From positions 4,070,501 through 4,134,500 of the forward strand of contig NC_080727.1 in the NCBI RefSeq assembly GCF_019097595.1: 64,000 nucleotides of DNA, given 5' to 3'. Below, one piece after another: positions 13,311-26,630 of the stretch. The notes beneath the pieces are model-generated. The model ran no database searches, was not told the origin of the DNA, and was given only the letters and a program-made list of their open reading frames with translations. The translations under genes were made by a program, and so were the position numbers. The first letter of the stretch is position 1; every line of letters begins with the position of its first letter. This DNA is from Hemibagrus wyckioides (Eukaryota > Chordata > Actinopteri > Siluriformes > Bagridae).

Positions 13311-16300
13311 GTTGAAACACACCTTCACGCTTTTTTGTGTGTACATATTACTCATAGAATCACATGCTTCATCTTAAGTCAGTGGCTCGACTTATGATCA
13401 CGTGAGTAATATACAGTATGCCTTGGTGTGATCTTCATGCTTGGTGTACACAATCAATCATGTGTAAATGCTCGTTCTGTCTTTGGGCACATTTCCTCTT
13501 GGCTGTTCTGCAAAATACTGCTTTGGCATGCCTACGCTTCAGCACACCCACCAACAATAACTTCCCAATCTGTGTGGATAAACCTACAAATGGCTCCTAG
13601 AGATGACAGTGTTCTGTTTATTAATTTTTTTTTTCTTCCCGGTCTTGAGGAAACTGTTTTTGAAGACTTTGTCATAGCCCAGCCCGCTGCGTCTCAGACA
13701 GCTGCATGGGCCGATGGGTATTAATATGCACAAACCGGAGGGCATGGAACAAAGTGCTGATAATGAAGTGCGGAGGTTTGGAGGCGTGTGGAGCTTAAGA
13801 GCAGCCACGGGGGAGTCAGCACATGGTTAGCCATATGCCTCTGAAAACAGAGCAGCCTCCTTTGGGAGAGCAAGAAAAAGCATGTACACACTCTCTCTCG
13901 TACACTCTGGCAATTCCTATCCTTTAGCTCTCTCATTCTCTCTCTCCTCTCTCGTGCATTCTCTTTCTCTGACCCCTGCAGTAGCACTCATCTCAGAGAT
14001 GTTCATTCTGCACCTGTCTGTGCGCCTTTTTTTCAGGTGAATGGATGTGATCTAGGTTGGATTGATACTGGGACTCCTAACATAGCCTCGAGCATTGCAG
14101 GGCTATACCCTTGTGGTGTGTGCAGAAATGTGGAGGCATAGGCCGTGATCCAGAGAATGTTATTTTACAGAGATACAGAAATCTAAGGTTTAGGAGAAAG
14201 AAAGTGAGAGAGACATTTAGACAGTGATACGATGGCAATCTGTGGTGCAGCCCAGACAGAAAGCAAGGCAACGGATGAGGGAGGGATTGTTCTCTTTTAG
14301 ATCTCATCCTAGCCCACCAGCCCACTGAATCCCTGCAGTCCCCGGAGACAGCGCGTGAGTAATCCAGGCTGCGCCTTCCTCTTACACAAACGCCAGGATC
14401 AGCCCTCCTCACACAAGTAATTAGAAGATAATGGGGAGTAATGCGGCCCGATCTGTCCCCATTACCTCCTGGTGCTGCTATCACAGCGCCATCTGATGCC
14501 TGATCCAGGCACGGCAGATCTCAATTAATCTCGCTTTCGCCTTCGCTTAATCCATCAGCCTTGTGAGTGTAGGGGAAGAGAGCAAAAGTTAGTACACGCC
14601 GCACTTGTTGTGTGCAAATTTGCATAAAAGAGGAAAAGTGGCTGTGTAGAATTTCTTTGTGTGCATGCATTTGCACATGGGTGGTTTGATCTCTCCATGT
14701 TCATGTCTTCCGTTATAGCTGATAATGCGCATTCTCCAGCTGTCCTCATCCAGCACCAATCTGCCTTTGTGTGCCAAGGATAACTGTGAGCTATAACCGT
14801 CTCGCCTTCAGTCTGTGCTTGTTGATGTATAATGAGCCTTTGCCATAATCATATTAGCATACCTAGAGACAATGTTAATGCAAATATTCATGAAGCGTGG
14901 TGTTTGTGAGGATTATTTTGAAATAAACTCATCTAACACTCAGAAATCTTATTCATACCACTCAATAGTGGTTATTGGTTACCCAACAGGTCATGTGACC
15001 TATTACCGTATACATACCTCATATCAATGCTCCACGTTGAGTTTTACTCCTGTTTACACCTTCAGGCTTCCCAGACTAGATCCACCAGAGGACACCTGAG
15101 GTCTACGTGGTCTACGGGTGTAAGGAGAACTAGTCAAACTCCAACGACTATATCTATAAAATTATAGAAACGCTGCTGTCAAGAAGATAACTTTTACCAG
15201 TCAAGCCCAAGACAAGCCCAAGACTTTAGAACATGTGACGAAGATTGGAAACCATCCTTTTCTTGGTCTCATTGGAAATTCTTAATGGTTTGCAGATCCA
15301 ACAGTACTCTGAACAAGCTGTATGAGCAGCAAAGCTAAAAATAATGATAATAAAATATTATTTAGACATGATTACAATGCACATTTTTATCTATGTTTAT
15401 TAAAAAACGTTTGGAGTATGATCATCTTGGTCATGACCATATTTGTTGCTTATCCTCAAGAAAAAAACTTGAGAAAGACTTTTCCGAGCTTGTTTTATTA
15501 GCCTGAAATAAACAAGCGGAATAAACTTTGCTATTTCTACATTCACTGAGAGCTGTACATTCTTATTCTGTCCACATCACGCCCTACTCATTCTCATCAC
15601 TAGCCTTTTATTGGCTCCCCATGCACAACTAAAACAATGTCAACCTCTGTCCAAACGCACCAATGCACTACTTCTCTTCCCCGCCTCCTCACTAATTTAC
15701 TCTAGCTGTAAACCTGGCCCTTTATTGAGATGCTAACTCCCTTTATGAGCCCCTAATCCTGAAGCACGGGGGATAATTTATAGGGCATTTACATGAGGAA
15801 CGCCAGCTAATTGGGGCATGTGTCTGAATAAGCTCACGCCACACCTCTGTACTACTGATGAGCATTCGCTGGGAGTGACATCATCTTCTTACCTCTTCCT
15901 GTCTTAATAACAATACCTTTTATAGATTTCACTTAAAATTGTGCTCACGGCTCGATTAATAGGTCTCTCGAAACCCTGGTGTTGTGCCGCTGACTGTGGG
16001 CCGTGGTCAAATAAATGCTTGACCTAGTTGTGAGCTCTGCATGCCGTCCACTGGTGAGACACTGAAGCTGCTTGGTGAATAAAAGAGAAAACTCTTTTAG
16101 AGAGTTATCCTAAAGCTTAAATATCATTCATTTTCATAGACAGTGACTGGCTGTGATATGCAGACACTCGAGCTGAATGAGGCTCAGAAGGCCCCCTTTA
16201 GTTTGATTGAACACATCTCCAGTCCTCATGCAGCTGTCACCTTTGGCTAACTGCCACACACGGAGCAGAAAAAGTCTGGCCTGAGAGTAGGGTAGCTACA

Positions 16301-17259
16301 ACTCTCAAGCGCTGACCTCTGAACCTGTTGTGGCCTCTGGGTTGCTCTCCGCTGGCTAAGTGGCCCTCCATGTCAGCTGACCTGTAGCTATCCTCTTCAG
16401 TCTCAATAGGAAGAACCTGAGTTCAGATCCACTCGGAGGAACCGAAACCCACCCCCTTCCCTCTTGCTGTCGCCTCTCTCCCATTTCCATCCGCTCATTT
16501 TTAATGGCTTCACGGTTATAGATTGGGCTTTGTCTGCCTGTGCGTGTACCTGTGCCGGTCCCAGCTGCTGCTCATTAATAACCTGGCCTGCTGCAGCCAC
16601 GAATACATACACCGGCGCGCTCCTTTATCCCGCTGAAGTGTTCTTGCCGTGTGGGTGTATGGAAACGGTCCTAAAAAGGCAACACATGAGAGAACTCAGA
16701 GTGCATGGAACATATTGGGTGTACGTGCTAAACTTAGTGCTTTTTACTGTGTGATTAGTGGAGTTAGCATGCTAATGATGCTCGAGTGGTGTTAGCTGGT
16801 GGTTGGAGCGGGTGCAGACGGGCTCTATTGTCGGACACAGCGACCAGAACAGAAGCCCTGAAATCTGCTGCCCTGATCTTCGCTTTAGGAGCCAGAGGGG
16901 AATAAAGGCATGGAAATAGGATTTATTTAGCACGCCTCATCAAAAGGGAATTAGCATGCTCCGGGAAAAGAGGGACAGGAGAGTGGAACACAATGAGGGG
17001 ATAAAGCAGGGAATGGTGAGATGAGCTGCTGGTGCTCCTCCTAATATTTAAGTTTGTCCAGGCGGGACTGGTGAGGTTTCCTCAAGTGTAGATCAAGAAC
17101 CTGGTCCTACATACGGCAGGATTCTGTAGCAACAAATTACTTAGGTACCTGTGATAGCGAATATATACCAACTTATAGAGGATAGGTGCATGACTACTGA
17201 TGTTTAAGCAATGTTTAAAATTCATTTTTTGACCGCTCATTTTTATTATTACATATGAA
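13311..17259. other. Non-coding stretch with several balanced-composition blocks
   Basis: Besides 14290-14560, blocks at about 15690-16030 (CTAATCCTGAAG, CAGCTAATTGGGG), 16440-16640 and 16880-17040 (GGAATTAGCATGC) carry TAAT-core words. No exon with splice signals and protein resemblance was found. Confidence 0.4.
14290..14560. promoter_or_regulatory. Candidate conserved regulatory block
   Basis: A balanced-composition stretch without repeats or usable frames. It is dense in homeodomain-type words: AGTAATTAGAAG, GGGGAGTAATGC, TCTCAATTAATCTCG and CGCTTAATCC. It differs in texture from the AT-rich flanks, as fish developmental enhancers often do. Conservation cannot be tested here. Confidence 0.25.
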
Positions 17260-17785
17260 TACACCGATCAGGCATAACATTATGAGCAGTGAGAGGTGAA
17301 GTGAATAAAACTGATGATCTCATCATGGCACCTGTTAGTGGGTGGGATATATTAGGCAGCAAGTGAACATTTTGTCCTCAAAGTTGATGTGTTAGAAGCA
17401 GGAAAAATGGACAAGCGTAAGGATTTGAGCGAGTTTGACAAGGACCAAATTGTGATGGCTAGACGACTGGATCTCCAAAACTGCAGCTCTTGTGGAGTGT
17501 TCCCGGTCTGCAGTGGTCAGTATCTATCTATATATCCAAGGAAAAAACAGCGGTGAACCGGCGACAGGGTCATGGGTGGCCAAGGGGGAGTGAAGGCTGG
17601 ACCGTGTGATCTGCTCCAACAGACGAGCTACTGTTGCTCAAATTGCTGAAGAGGTTAATGATGGTTCTGATGGAAAGGTCTAAGAATACACAGTGCATGA
17701 TGGGTCAGGGGCTGTTTTGGCAGCAAAAGGCAGGTGGTGCCACAATATTAGGCAGGTGGTCATAATGGTATGCCTGATTAGTGTA
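17260..17785 (+). mobile_element. Internally deleted Tc1-like element, copy 2
   Basis: Same family as the copy at 2652, in + orientation. It starts TACACCGATCAGGCATAACA and ends in the inverted form. The transposase start ([18 protein letters not shown]) is readable but the frame breaks soon after. The joint between the DNA-binding region and the C-terminal tail matches copy 1. Confidence 0.8.
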
Positions 17786-19487
17786 AATGAAGGATTGATT
17801 GATGTTCTATAACACGTATTTTATCTGTTTGAATTTAACTTCATCTAGAACATATTTTCGGTAGGATTTAAGGGTTCACACATAAGGGAAAAGGCCTCTA
17901 AGTCTACTGAAATAACCTGCTCCTGCTGCAGGATTGGCTCTCATTCAAATGGCAGGCATGTACAGTGCTTCGTGATGCAATCGAACCTGTCACAGTGGAT
18001 AAGGACATTTAGATTCAAATGATATAAATTCACACTTTCACAGTGCACTGAAATGTAAAACAACACACAATGTTTCAGATCTCAAATTCCCCACTTGGAC
18101 AATCTTTTTTAAATAAAACTTAGCTCTATAAAGATGTAAAGCTAAGCGCTTTCTTTGAAGAAAAATCTAGAGCTTAATTTCATTCTGAAAAAAAGAAAAG
18201 TTTTCTCTCGAATTTCTCGGACTATCCAGCAGAATAGACAAGTGAATGAAAATGCAGAGGTCTGAAAGCAGCATCAGATATTTCTGCCTCAGGCAGCTCA
18301 ACCTGACCTGAAGAGTTACATCTCCTGCAAAACCTTCGATTTCTCCCTCTTTGCTCTTTCACTCATGCACTCTCTTTTGTCTCTCTGTCGAATTCAGTGG
18401 AAATGGCTTTGAGGCATCCGACTCAAGACATGCAACAAGCAACAGAAAGAGTGTAAACAAAAGTAAACAAAAGCTTTAAGTAGTGTTGAGCCTAAAGCCT
18501 CACACCTGCTAGAGCACTTACACACTGATGAAATGCACTGAAACTGCACCAGACAACCAAGACTCTATATCACACTATATATCCCGGGGTCATGCTGTAT
18601 AGCTCTACAGCACTTCTGATTCCTTCCTGTAGCACACAGACTTTGAGCTGCATCCGAACGACAACAGATAGCAGAAAATAATGCATTTTTCTGCTGAAAT
18701 GTCTGAGTGAAACCACCTTCAATGAATGGATCCTATTTATTACTTACCAACGGTTCATTTTTGTTGATTGTACATCTGCAAAAAAACTAAAATAAATAAA
18801 ATTAAATAAAATGAAATTAAACAAAACAAAAACACCACTTCGGATATTACATACAAACCATCCTGAAGTATTTCCAGTGTTTTAAAGAGGGCTTAAAATT
18901 GCTGTGCTGACACTGGAGACTCCTTCCAAAAATACTATAGTATAATATTTAGTACATGATTAGGTTTTGTAGAAGTAGACTAAATTGAATAGATTAAATG
19001 AAAGACATATCATAGTACACTAAAATTCTACCTGGAGTTTACTATTTCAATCCTTTTACCCTGTAAAATATTTTGAAGATATTATTAGCACACTTCCAGC
19101 TGATGAAATTAGGTCAAGAAATCTAGATACACTTTCTACTTATGACCAGTTCGGATATTTTTTTTTTTTTTTGCGCAACTGAAGACCAAACTAAACGGGA
19201 TGATAGGTAACAAAACAGGGATGTTTCTTGTTAGCTACAAGCTCAATTTAAGATAAAGTATTTGTTTGTTCTATATATTATTATTAAATAACAATCCAGG
19301 TATACTTAAACATTTTAAATATCAAAAATACACTTCATATACTGCTTTTTTTAGACCTGATATCATATCAGAAACAAGTACTTTGGTTAAGTTAGCGTCA
19401 AGTGGTCTCTCCTGAAATGGGCAAGTGCCACGCCTTACCAAAAACCCATGCCTTGAAAGTTGCCCCAGCTTGGCATAGTATACTATA
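17786..19487. other. AT-rich non-coding stretch
   Basis: A/T-rich with homopolymer runs (for example near 19160). Nothing further recognised. Confidence 0.4.
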
Positions 19488-19675
19488 GGGGCAGCAGTAG
19501 CTCAAGTGGTTAAGGCTCTGGGTTGTTGATCAGCACTGCCAAGCTGCCACCATTGGGCCTGTGAGCAAGGCCCTAAACCCCCCTGCTCCAGGGGCGCTAC
19601 ATCATGGGATATAGATGGGATATGCGGAGAAAGAATTTCACTGCGCATAAAAAGAAAGAAATTAAATATGTGGTA
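19488..19675 (+). repeat. tRNA-derived SINE
   Basis: It starts GGGGCAGCAGTAGCTCAAG; TAGCTCAAGTGG fits the tRNA box A consensus exactly. The box B region has been deleted. The rest is SINE body ending in an A-rich tail (AAAAAGAAAGAAATTAAA). Confidence 0.6.
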
Positions 19676-22600
19676 AATAAAGGCTACTTAGAGTAGTGAA
19701 CTTCTTTCCATGATGGAATCACATGATAATATGAAGACATAATGATATTTCTCTTCAAGGGCTGGAAATTGCACATAAAACGTGCCATTTTGGGATTTAT
19801 TTTCCAAGTACCTTTAGACGTGTTGTAATTATAATTGATCAAATATTGTTAGACGTAAACATAGAAAAGTATAAAAAGTAAACTGTAAGTCTACTTGAAA
19901 CACCTGTCCAAGCGAATAAACCTGTAGCATATACTTCTTAAATTATTATAGAGGAAAGAAGAAGTCATTGAGTTTAATGTTGATAAACTCTGCATAATAT
20001 GATCATGGACATGGCAGGAAAAGGTCAGATTTGATTTCAGCTCATGCTAAAATTGTTTGTTTTGTCTCCTTATTTCTCTTTGTAATGTCTATTTAGGGAC
20101 TCTTGCTTCTATAATGCTTAAATATTGACATTAAGCTGTATAAAGTATCAATTTCTTTCTTTTTATCTTTCATAACGACTGCTTTCTTTCTCTCTCTCGT
20201 CCCACACGGTGTCTTGCAAAAACTGAGGTTAAAATTGTGCAGTTGGAATCTAATCATTTTATCCTTTATGGTGTTTTACGTATTTGCTTTTTGCCGTTCT
20301 TTCTCTCGTCTTTCCTGCAGCCTTAAATCCTAAATCCCCTTTCTGAATCCTATTGGGCTTGTGATGCGTCTTAATCAGTGTTCGGCTAATTCTGACCCAC
20401 CTAAGTCACATCCCTCGCCACTTCCTGTAGCACCCAAGCGCCTGAACTCGCACTGAGACACACAAACTCCATCAGTAAGCAGCTTGTCGCGGGCACCCAC
20501 ACATCCATCTCGGCTGCAGTACAGATCATGGTTGGGCGCATTATGGTGATTTATCGCTCCCTGTGCCGCAGAACAGCGATAGATCAGGAGAGCAGCGGGG
20601 GACCTGGGGAGCCAGAGCGGGGGACAGGGGACACTCAGGCCCCGCCGAAAAACCCACCAATGATGAAGTGCTCAGTGACACACTGGTGATTTCATTGCCA
20701 CAGCGGCCGTCCCGTACAAACAAATGTTCTCATGCCCTCCTACACGTATATATATATTTATGTCCATATGCAACTATTTTCTGCTGCCCTACACTGGGTT
20801 AATGTATACAGTAGCTGGAGTTTCATGGGGTGATGTGTCTTTTCTTTGCTTTTTACTTCCTCCCTCTTCTTTTGTGTGTGTGTGTGTGTGTTGCTTTCTG
20901 CAATGCAGACACACAGTGCAACTGGAATACGAGTGTTGCATATAAAAGCTTGCTTGGAGAGTTGGAGTAAAAGTGTGAAGTAAATGAATAGCTGCATTCT
21001 CCTCCAGGTATCTTCACTCAGAATAGGTTGGGGATGAATGTACACAGCTGTCTCTGGTGTATATATGCATATATTTAAAAATATATTTTAAAAAAGCACT
21101 CCGTATTCAGTCACTAGACACGGACACCTGTTCAGTCCAAGCTTCAGCAAAAGGATCTCAACCAAAGATCTCTGATTAGCAATAGGATTATGTCATTAAA
21201 AATGCACTAAGCGCTTTCCATCATGATGCTTCGCAGGACATTCATCCACCTTGCGTTGAGGTCCGTACAAAGGGAAACCCCTACATCTGTGCCTCCAGGG
21301 GGGACAGAAGCGAACAGGGTGAAGACGAAAGACCTCGTCTTCACGTCCCCATTACGGTCTCGTGCAGACGAGGCCTTTCAGCTAAACTGCTAACAATGGG
21401 CATTGGCGAAATCCCCCTTTTCCTACAGGAGGCCAGAGGCATGGACTCTATTATCATAGTCATTTAAATACAGTAATCTCATTTTCTGCATCAGCCACAA
21501 GGGCATGCCAAATTTTCAGTGTGTACGTGCGTTGGGGGTTACGCAGGATTAGTGTCCTTTTTTTCCATTCTGTTGAGATCGCCAACTCGTGCAATGCACA
21601 CATGTGTGTGTTTGTAAGCGTGACAGCCTGGCGTTGGTGTGTGAAGGTATAATATCAGATCTGACAACAAAACTAGGGTGGAGGTTAAAAAAAAAGAAGA
21701 AAAAAAAAAAGACGCAAGCTGTTTCCATTCTTCTCGTCTTCCGGTCCAGTGGAAGAGTTGATGAGGTTTAAATGAAGCAGAATTAGGAGATCAAGCAGAC
21801 AGAGAGCGGTGATGCTATCTCCCAGCCCGCTCCCACAGGACACCAGCTGACCTGGATGAAATGGAGAGAAGAGTGATAGGAGATAGGAGAGCAGAGAGAG
21901 CGCGAAGGCTGGTGGATATCCTCTAAATGTGATAATCTCCAATCACCTCTAACATCAGTTCTCGTCAAGGCCTCGCTTAATGAGCTCATAGTCAATCAGG
22001 CATAATGCTGCATCTCTGCTGCGTCTTTCTCTCTTCCTCTCATCATTGTTGTTCTTTTGATTTAATCCGCCTCTCTTCAGCTGACGGGAAAAGCCTATTA
22101 CCCTGGCCTTGCTGCTCTCGCCTATCTAAATGCTAACGACGTTAGGGAGAGATGCGATGCTTCCACGAGGACGGAGCTTAATCTGATGGAGTCTTGAGCC
22201 CTGATCTGTTGTGTCTTACCTTTGTTAGATGAACTGCTTGGTGGGGGTATTAACTTAGCCAAGATGTCCCTCCTTGTGTACTGACCCAGTCTGTGTAAGG
22301 TCAGCGCCCCTCATCAGCGCTCGCTTCCCCACTCCTCAGCCCCTGCTGCCCTTTCACAGTCTAACTTCCGTCGTGTTTAGCTCACGTTAATTTCAGCCAC
22401 TCAGATATTGATGGAAAAATTGGAAGTGTCTTTGGAAGTGTCAGGACTCGCTTCCCTGATAATATCAGTTACGTCGGCCTGATTGGATGTGGCTGGTGAA
22501 GTGGGCTGGAAAAGCCTGGGGTAAAAGCCCTGGGTCACCTTGTAAACCAGAGCTGTGTCCGGTTCGATCTGACTCACGCTGATGTGTGTATTGCCGAGGT

Positions 22601-22996
22601 CTCTGCGGCTGCATTATGGTATCACCCTCCCTCAAACACATTATATAAATTATCACCTTCTTATTGCTCCCAAGCCAGCTCAGCAAGGAGGCGGCGGGTT
22701 TGCTGAGACGCACGTCCTCGCTGTCCTTTACGCTTTATTGCCAGCTTGCCTGTCCCCTGCGCTTACCAAGCCCCTCCTTTTTTCCGATTTCCCCTGTTTC
22801 AAACCTGTGTTTGATTTCGCACTGGCCAATGAAACAGCAGTAGGTGAGATTGGGAGTGAACAATCAATCTTTGTAATGCGATCGGAAGATGGTGCACTGT
22901 GAGTAAATGTTTGCACAGGCGCTCATCCAGGCTTGCCATCAAACCCATTCTAGTGGAAGAGGAAATCAATCCAGGGCAGGTCTCTCTCACTTTTTC

Positions 22997-23030
<34 letters not shown>

Positions 23031-26000
23031 ACTGTCTCTCCTTCTGTCTTCTCAACAACAGGAGGGTATCAAGCGCATTATAATCCACAGCTCTGTGCAT
23101 TTTTCATATAGACTTGCCTTTTTATGTTTTATGTACAGCAGCTCAGGGGAGAGCAGCTGTGTGGGCCCTCGATCCTCTCTGACAGAGAACTCATTTCACT
23201 GAGAGAGATGGGGCAGAATGTAAAGCGTCCTGAGCTTCTTTTTACTGTCTCAGCACAACAGGACAACCCAAAATCCATCAGTTCCACTTGGCAAAACATC
23301 CGTTTAACGCTACTAATACTGATGTTGTAAACTATGCTAGTTTCCTGAAAGCATTGTAAAGTTAAAATCGTCAATGTGATGCTCACTCTACCATCTAAGA
23401 CAGATTTCTCTGCATTCATGTTTTTGGGAGAGTCAGACTTGGGCTATTTTTGCTGTATTTATTGTAAAGAAAAAGATAAAAAACAAGATTTCAAATATTG
23501 CTTACATACATACTGTTAAGTGCCAATATTTAATTGTGTTAAGTACATTTTCAATTCAGTAAAAAGACATTAACTGTATACTTAAAAAATACAATACAAA
23601 AAATAATGTAAAAAAATTATTGTTTTATACATTTTGATTTTTTTTTTGGTAATATTTTGGTTTTATTATTACCTTTTAATACTTGTCATTAAAAAAAATC
23701 AAATAAACAAAGAAAGTTTTATATAAATATATATAATAATAATTTATAATTTATATAACTTTATATAAATATACACTGCATATGCTAGTAAAAAAAATTC
23801 CAAAAAAGTTCACGATCACAATTTTTTTTTATTTTAGAGAAATATACAAAATCTAAAAATAGTTAGCTACAATTACCAGTAACCCATAAAGAATACAAAA
23901 AAAATTTAAAAAACAAACAAAAAAAACAAAAATCATACTTATATTTTTAGTTATTGTAAAACATCTATTACTGCCATTAGTTATTTAATAACCACGTCAT
24001 ATTTGTGTTGTTTCCTTAATAAATCTACTATTTTATTCTATTTTTTGGAGGCTCCTGAACCACAGTAGTTGGTAAGATGGTAAGATGCTTAACAAAAATG
24101 AAACATGTTTAAATTAAATGTCTACACTTGCCGCCATATTTCCTGTGTCTGTGCTTTTAGGAGAGAAAACAGATGGCAGGAAGCTTCAGCAGCTTTTCCC
24201 ACGCTGAGGATGGCACAAGCGTCTTCATGCGCTGAATGCCATCTATTAATTCTCAACACAGGAACAGTTTGAAGAGCAATACTGCCTTCTTCTGGCCTAA
24301 CACTCTCACTGTAGTCTGGTATAGTAATCAGATTCAGGTTCATCAAACACAGGAGCAGGTTTGTTGTGCATGCTGTCTTATTTTATGCCATACTTCTGCT
24401 TATTATTAGGGATGTGGCTTAATAGGGTGGCACGGGGTGGCACAGGGTGGCAGGAGCCACTCCACCTGCTTATTAGTCATATGTATAGCACTGCATTACT
24501 TTGTGCCACTAAAGCTTGGATACACATCGCTGTTGACGATTTGTTCCTGTCGGAGATGTCATTGTCCATTTGGGATTTTTTAAAGCCTCGTTTTTACTGA
24601 AAAAAAAAAAATAGATAAATGAAAGAATGAAAGGCATGACACGTAGTACAAGTGTTGGGTTGGTTCTTTGTCTATATCATATCAACCATTGCTTAATTAT
24701 CAATCACTGTGAGTCCTCTGAAGGTTTTCCCAATGACAAAAAGGAAGCTTCGGGAAATAAAAACCCAAGAGTAAGATACAACTGGAAAATAAGAGAGTGA
24801 CTTCTGCTTACAGCCCTGAAAAAAAAGGAAGATCACTGTGGGCTTCTAGGTAAAAGAAGAGCATATTTTCACGCCTGAGAAGGTGGCGTTAGGCCTTAAC
24901 TGGCTGCTGCTGGACACTTGTCCCAGCTTGATGCTTTGTCAATGTGCTGTGACTAAGCCAAGGGGGTCCCATCTCCCCCTCTCCTTAGCCTAATTAAAAG
25001 AGGATTATCCAGCATGGAGTCCCAGCCCACTCCAGTGTGCAGTGCGTACTTTCCCCTTACTTTTTCAGGATAATCACACCTCCAGGAAATGGAAGGGAAT
25101 GGGGTAAGGGGCTTTCTGGATGGCTGCCCAGAAAAGGAAGGCAAAGGAGAGTTGAGCTTCTGGGCTTGATCTCTTTGAGTGGATGAGAACAGCTCACCAG
25201 GTCCGTGTCCTCCTCCTCGTCTTTCTCTCGCTTGCCCGTTCTGCTCTGCATCTCAATATAAGATCTATAGTATGATGCCTGCTTTAAACCCAGTGTTTAC
25301 CTGGACAGATTATACATATGGAATAATGTTTGCAGAATAATGTTCTCAAACAAGCTTTGTTCATGTTTTTATAGCTTTCACCTCTATTCACAAGTGACTC
25401 ACTTGTAATTTGTGTCTTGCAGACATTACAGTGAGAACCAATGGTAGGTATACCTTCTAAAGCTGACTAGTTAAATACATAAACAATCTACTTTTCAGTG
25501 TGGAATTCATGCACCAGAAGCATCAGCGATCACTCCAATTGTCTTTCCCAGCTTTATTTGAGTTAATTCTGTCTCCACGTACACATACTGAGAAGTCATA
25601 TATATGCCAGGACATACTGAAAACAACCTTACAGGTTTATGTGAATCAGACAGTAAATGAGAAGAGACTTAGTGGGGAATTGAAGAATTAAGAAAAGTCT
25701 AGATTGAAGTATCACATGCAACAAACACAGCTCAGTCTCATGCATTTACATAGAAAATGAATAATCCTCCATCATCAAGTGTCATCTTTTGCTTGCTAAT
25801 ATCAGTGCAGGGTTACAATTTTTCCTAGTTTGGGGTGGGTGTTTTCCCCAAAAAATCTACTTTCTCCAACATCTCCACAATCATATATATATGTACAGAC
25901 TTATGGTGACGTTTTTGCATTTCAGTTCCTACCAAATTGTAACTTTTATCTGTATTTATCCAGGTAATTTGTATTCAGCTATTTTGCATGAGCTATGATG

Positions 26001-26220
26001 CTAGGGCTAGGGTTAGTGAATAAATAAACACGTGTTTTAGGAGGCAGAGGAATTTGTCTTTGGTAAAACGTCTTTCTTTGAAGAATTTGAACCTGCACTT
26101 GGGCTTTAACCAGAATATTTATTCATTTATCTACTTTTTCTTTTAAAGAATATCATTACTTTCTCCACCATCCTCTAGGTTAAACAGATCGAGTTCAATG
26201 TAATGTAATATTTAATTCTT
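19676..26220. other. Non-coding stretch upstream of stom
   Basis: Balanced blocks at about 20300-20720 and 21900-22560, a TG run at 20875, a CT run at 23000-23030, and very AT-rich low-complexity DNA at 23480-24020. I see no convincing exon. Confidence 0.4.
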
Positions 26221-26237
26221 GCCGCTAGGTGGCGGCA
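26221..26237 (+). promoter_or_regulatory. CTCF-like motif upstream of stom
   Basis: GCCGCTAGGTGGCGGCAG fits the vertebrate CTCF core (CCASYAGRKGGCRSY) at essentially every informative position, in the forward orientation. It lies about 400 bases before the stom start codon, in an otherwise AT-rich stretch. Binding is not shown by sequence alone, but this is the best such match I found in the window. Confidence 0.55.
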
Positions 26238-26479
26238 GTGGGTTTGTTAAATTTGGAGGCCTTTGTCTCCAAAATTTGGAAGATCCTTTGTCATGGGTAT
26301 CACAGTAGTAACGCGGTAGTGCTGGAAAAGCTTATAAAAACGAATTTGCAGTCGTCTTCTTTGGTTGAAAAACCCTATTTGCATTGTTTTGTTTACAGGC
26401 AAATCTAGACCTTAGAGACATGGTGGACACCCTGGTTCGTTACGTAGAAACGCGTAGGGGGCGTGGATCGAGGCAGTCA

Positions 26480-26630
26480 CTAGCCAATCCTGGCGAGGGG
26501 CGGGTGAGTTATCTCTCGTGGTCACCACTGCGGCTCACTCCTTTGTATTACGTTTTGCTACGTGATCCTCAGGGAGCGCGGGACGGGACTGTTGTTTTGG
26601 TTGTACATCGTCGTTAACGGTATTTCAAGC
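26480..26630 (+). promoter_or_regulatory. stom: Probable stom promoter and 5' leader
   Basis: A CCAAT box (AGCCAATCC, near 26483) and a GC box (GGGGCGGG, near 26496) lie 130-150 bases before the ATG in a locally GC-rich stretch, which suits a housekeeping-type start. An alternative TATAAAAA lies at 26333-26340, which would give a leader of about 270 bases carrying upstream ATGs (for example near 26420). I favour the CCAAT/GC-box start but cannot decide from sequence. Confidence 0.4.

Noticed and set aside
14077..14484. 135-residue open frame on the - strand
   Set aside because: No recognisable family; it falls in a block that looks regulatory.
26384..26617. Upstream open frame before the stom start
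   Set aside because: Its sequence is not stomatin-like and it is not in frame with exon 1; at most an upstream ORF if the TATA start at 26333 is used.
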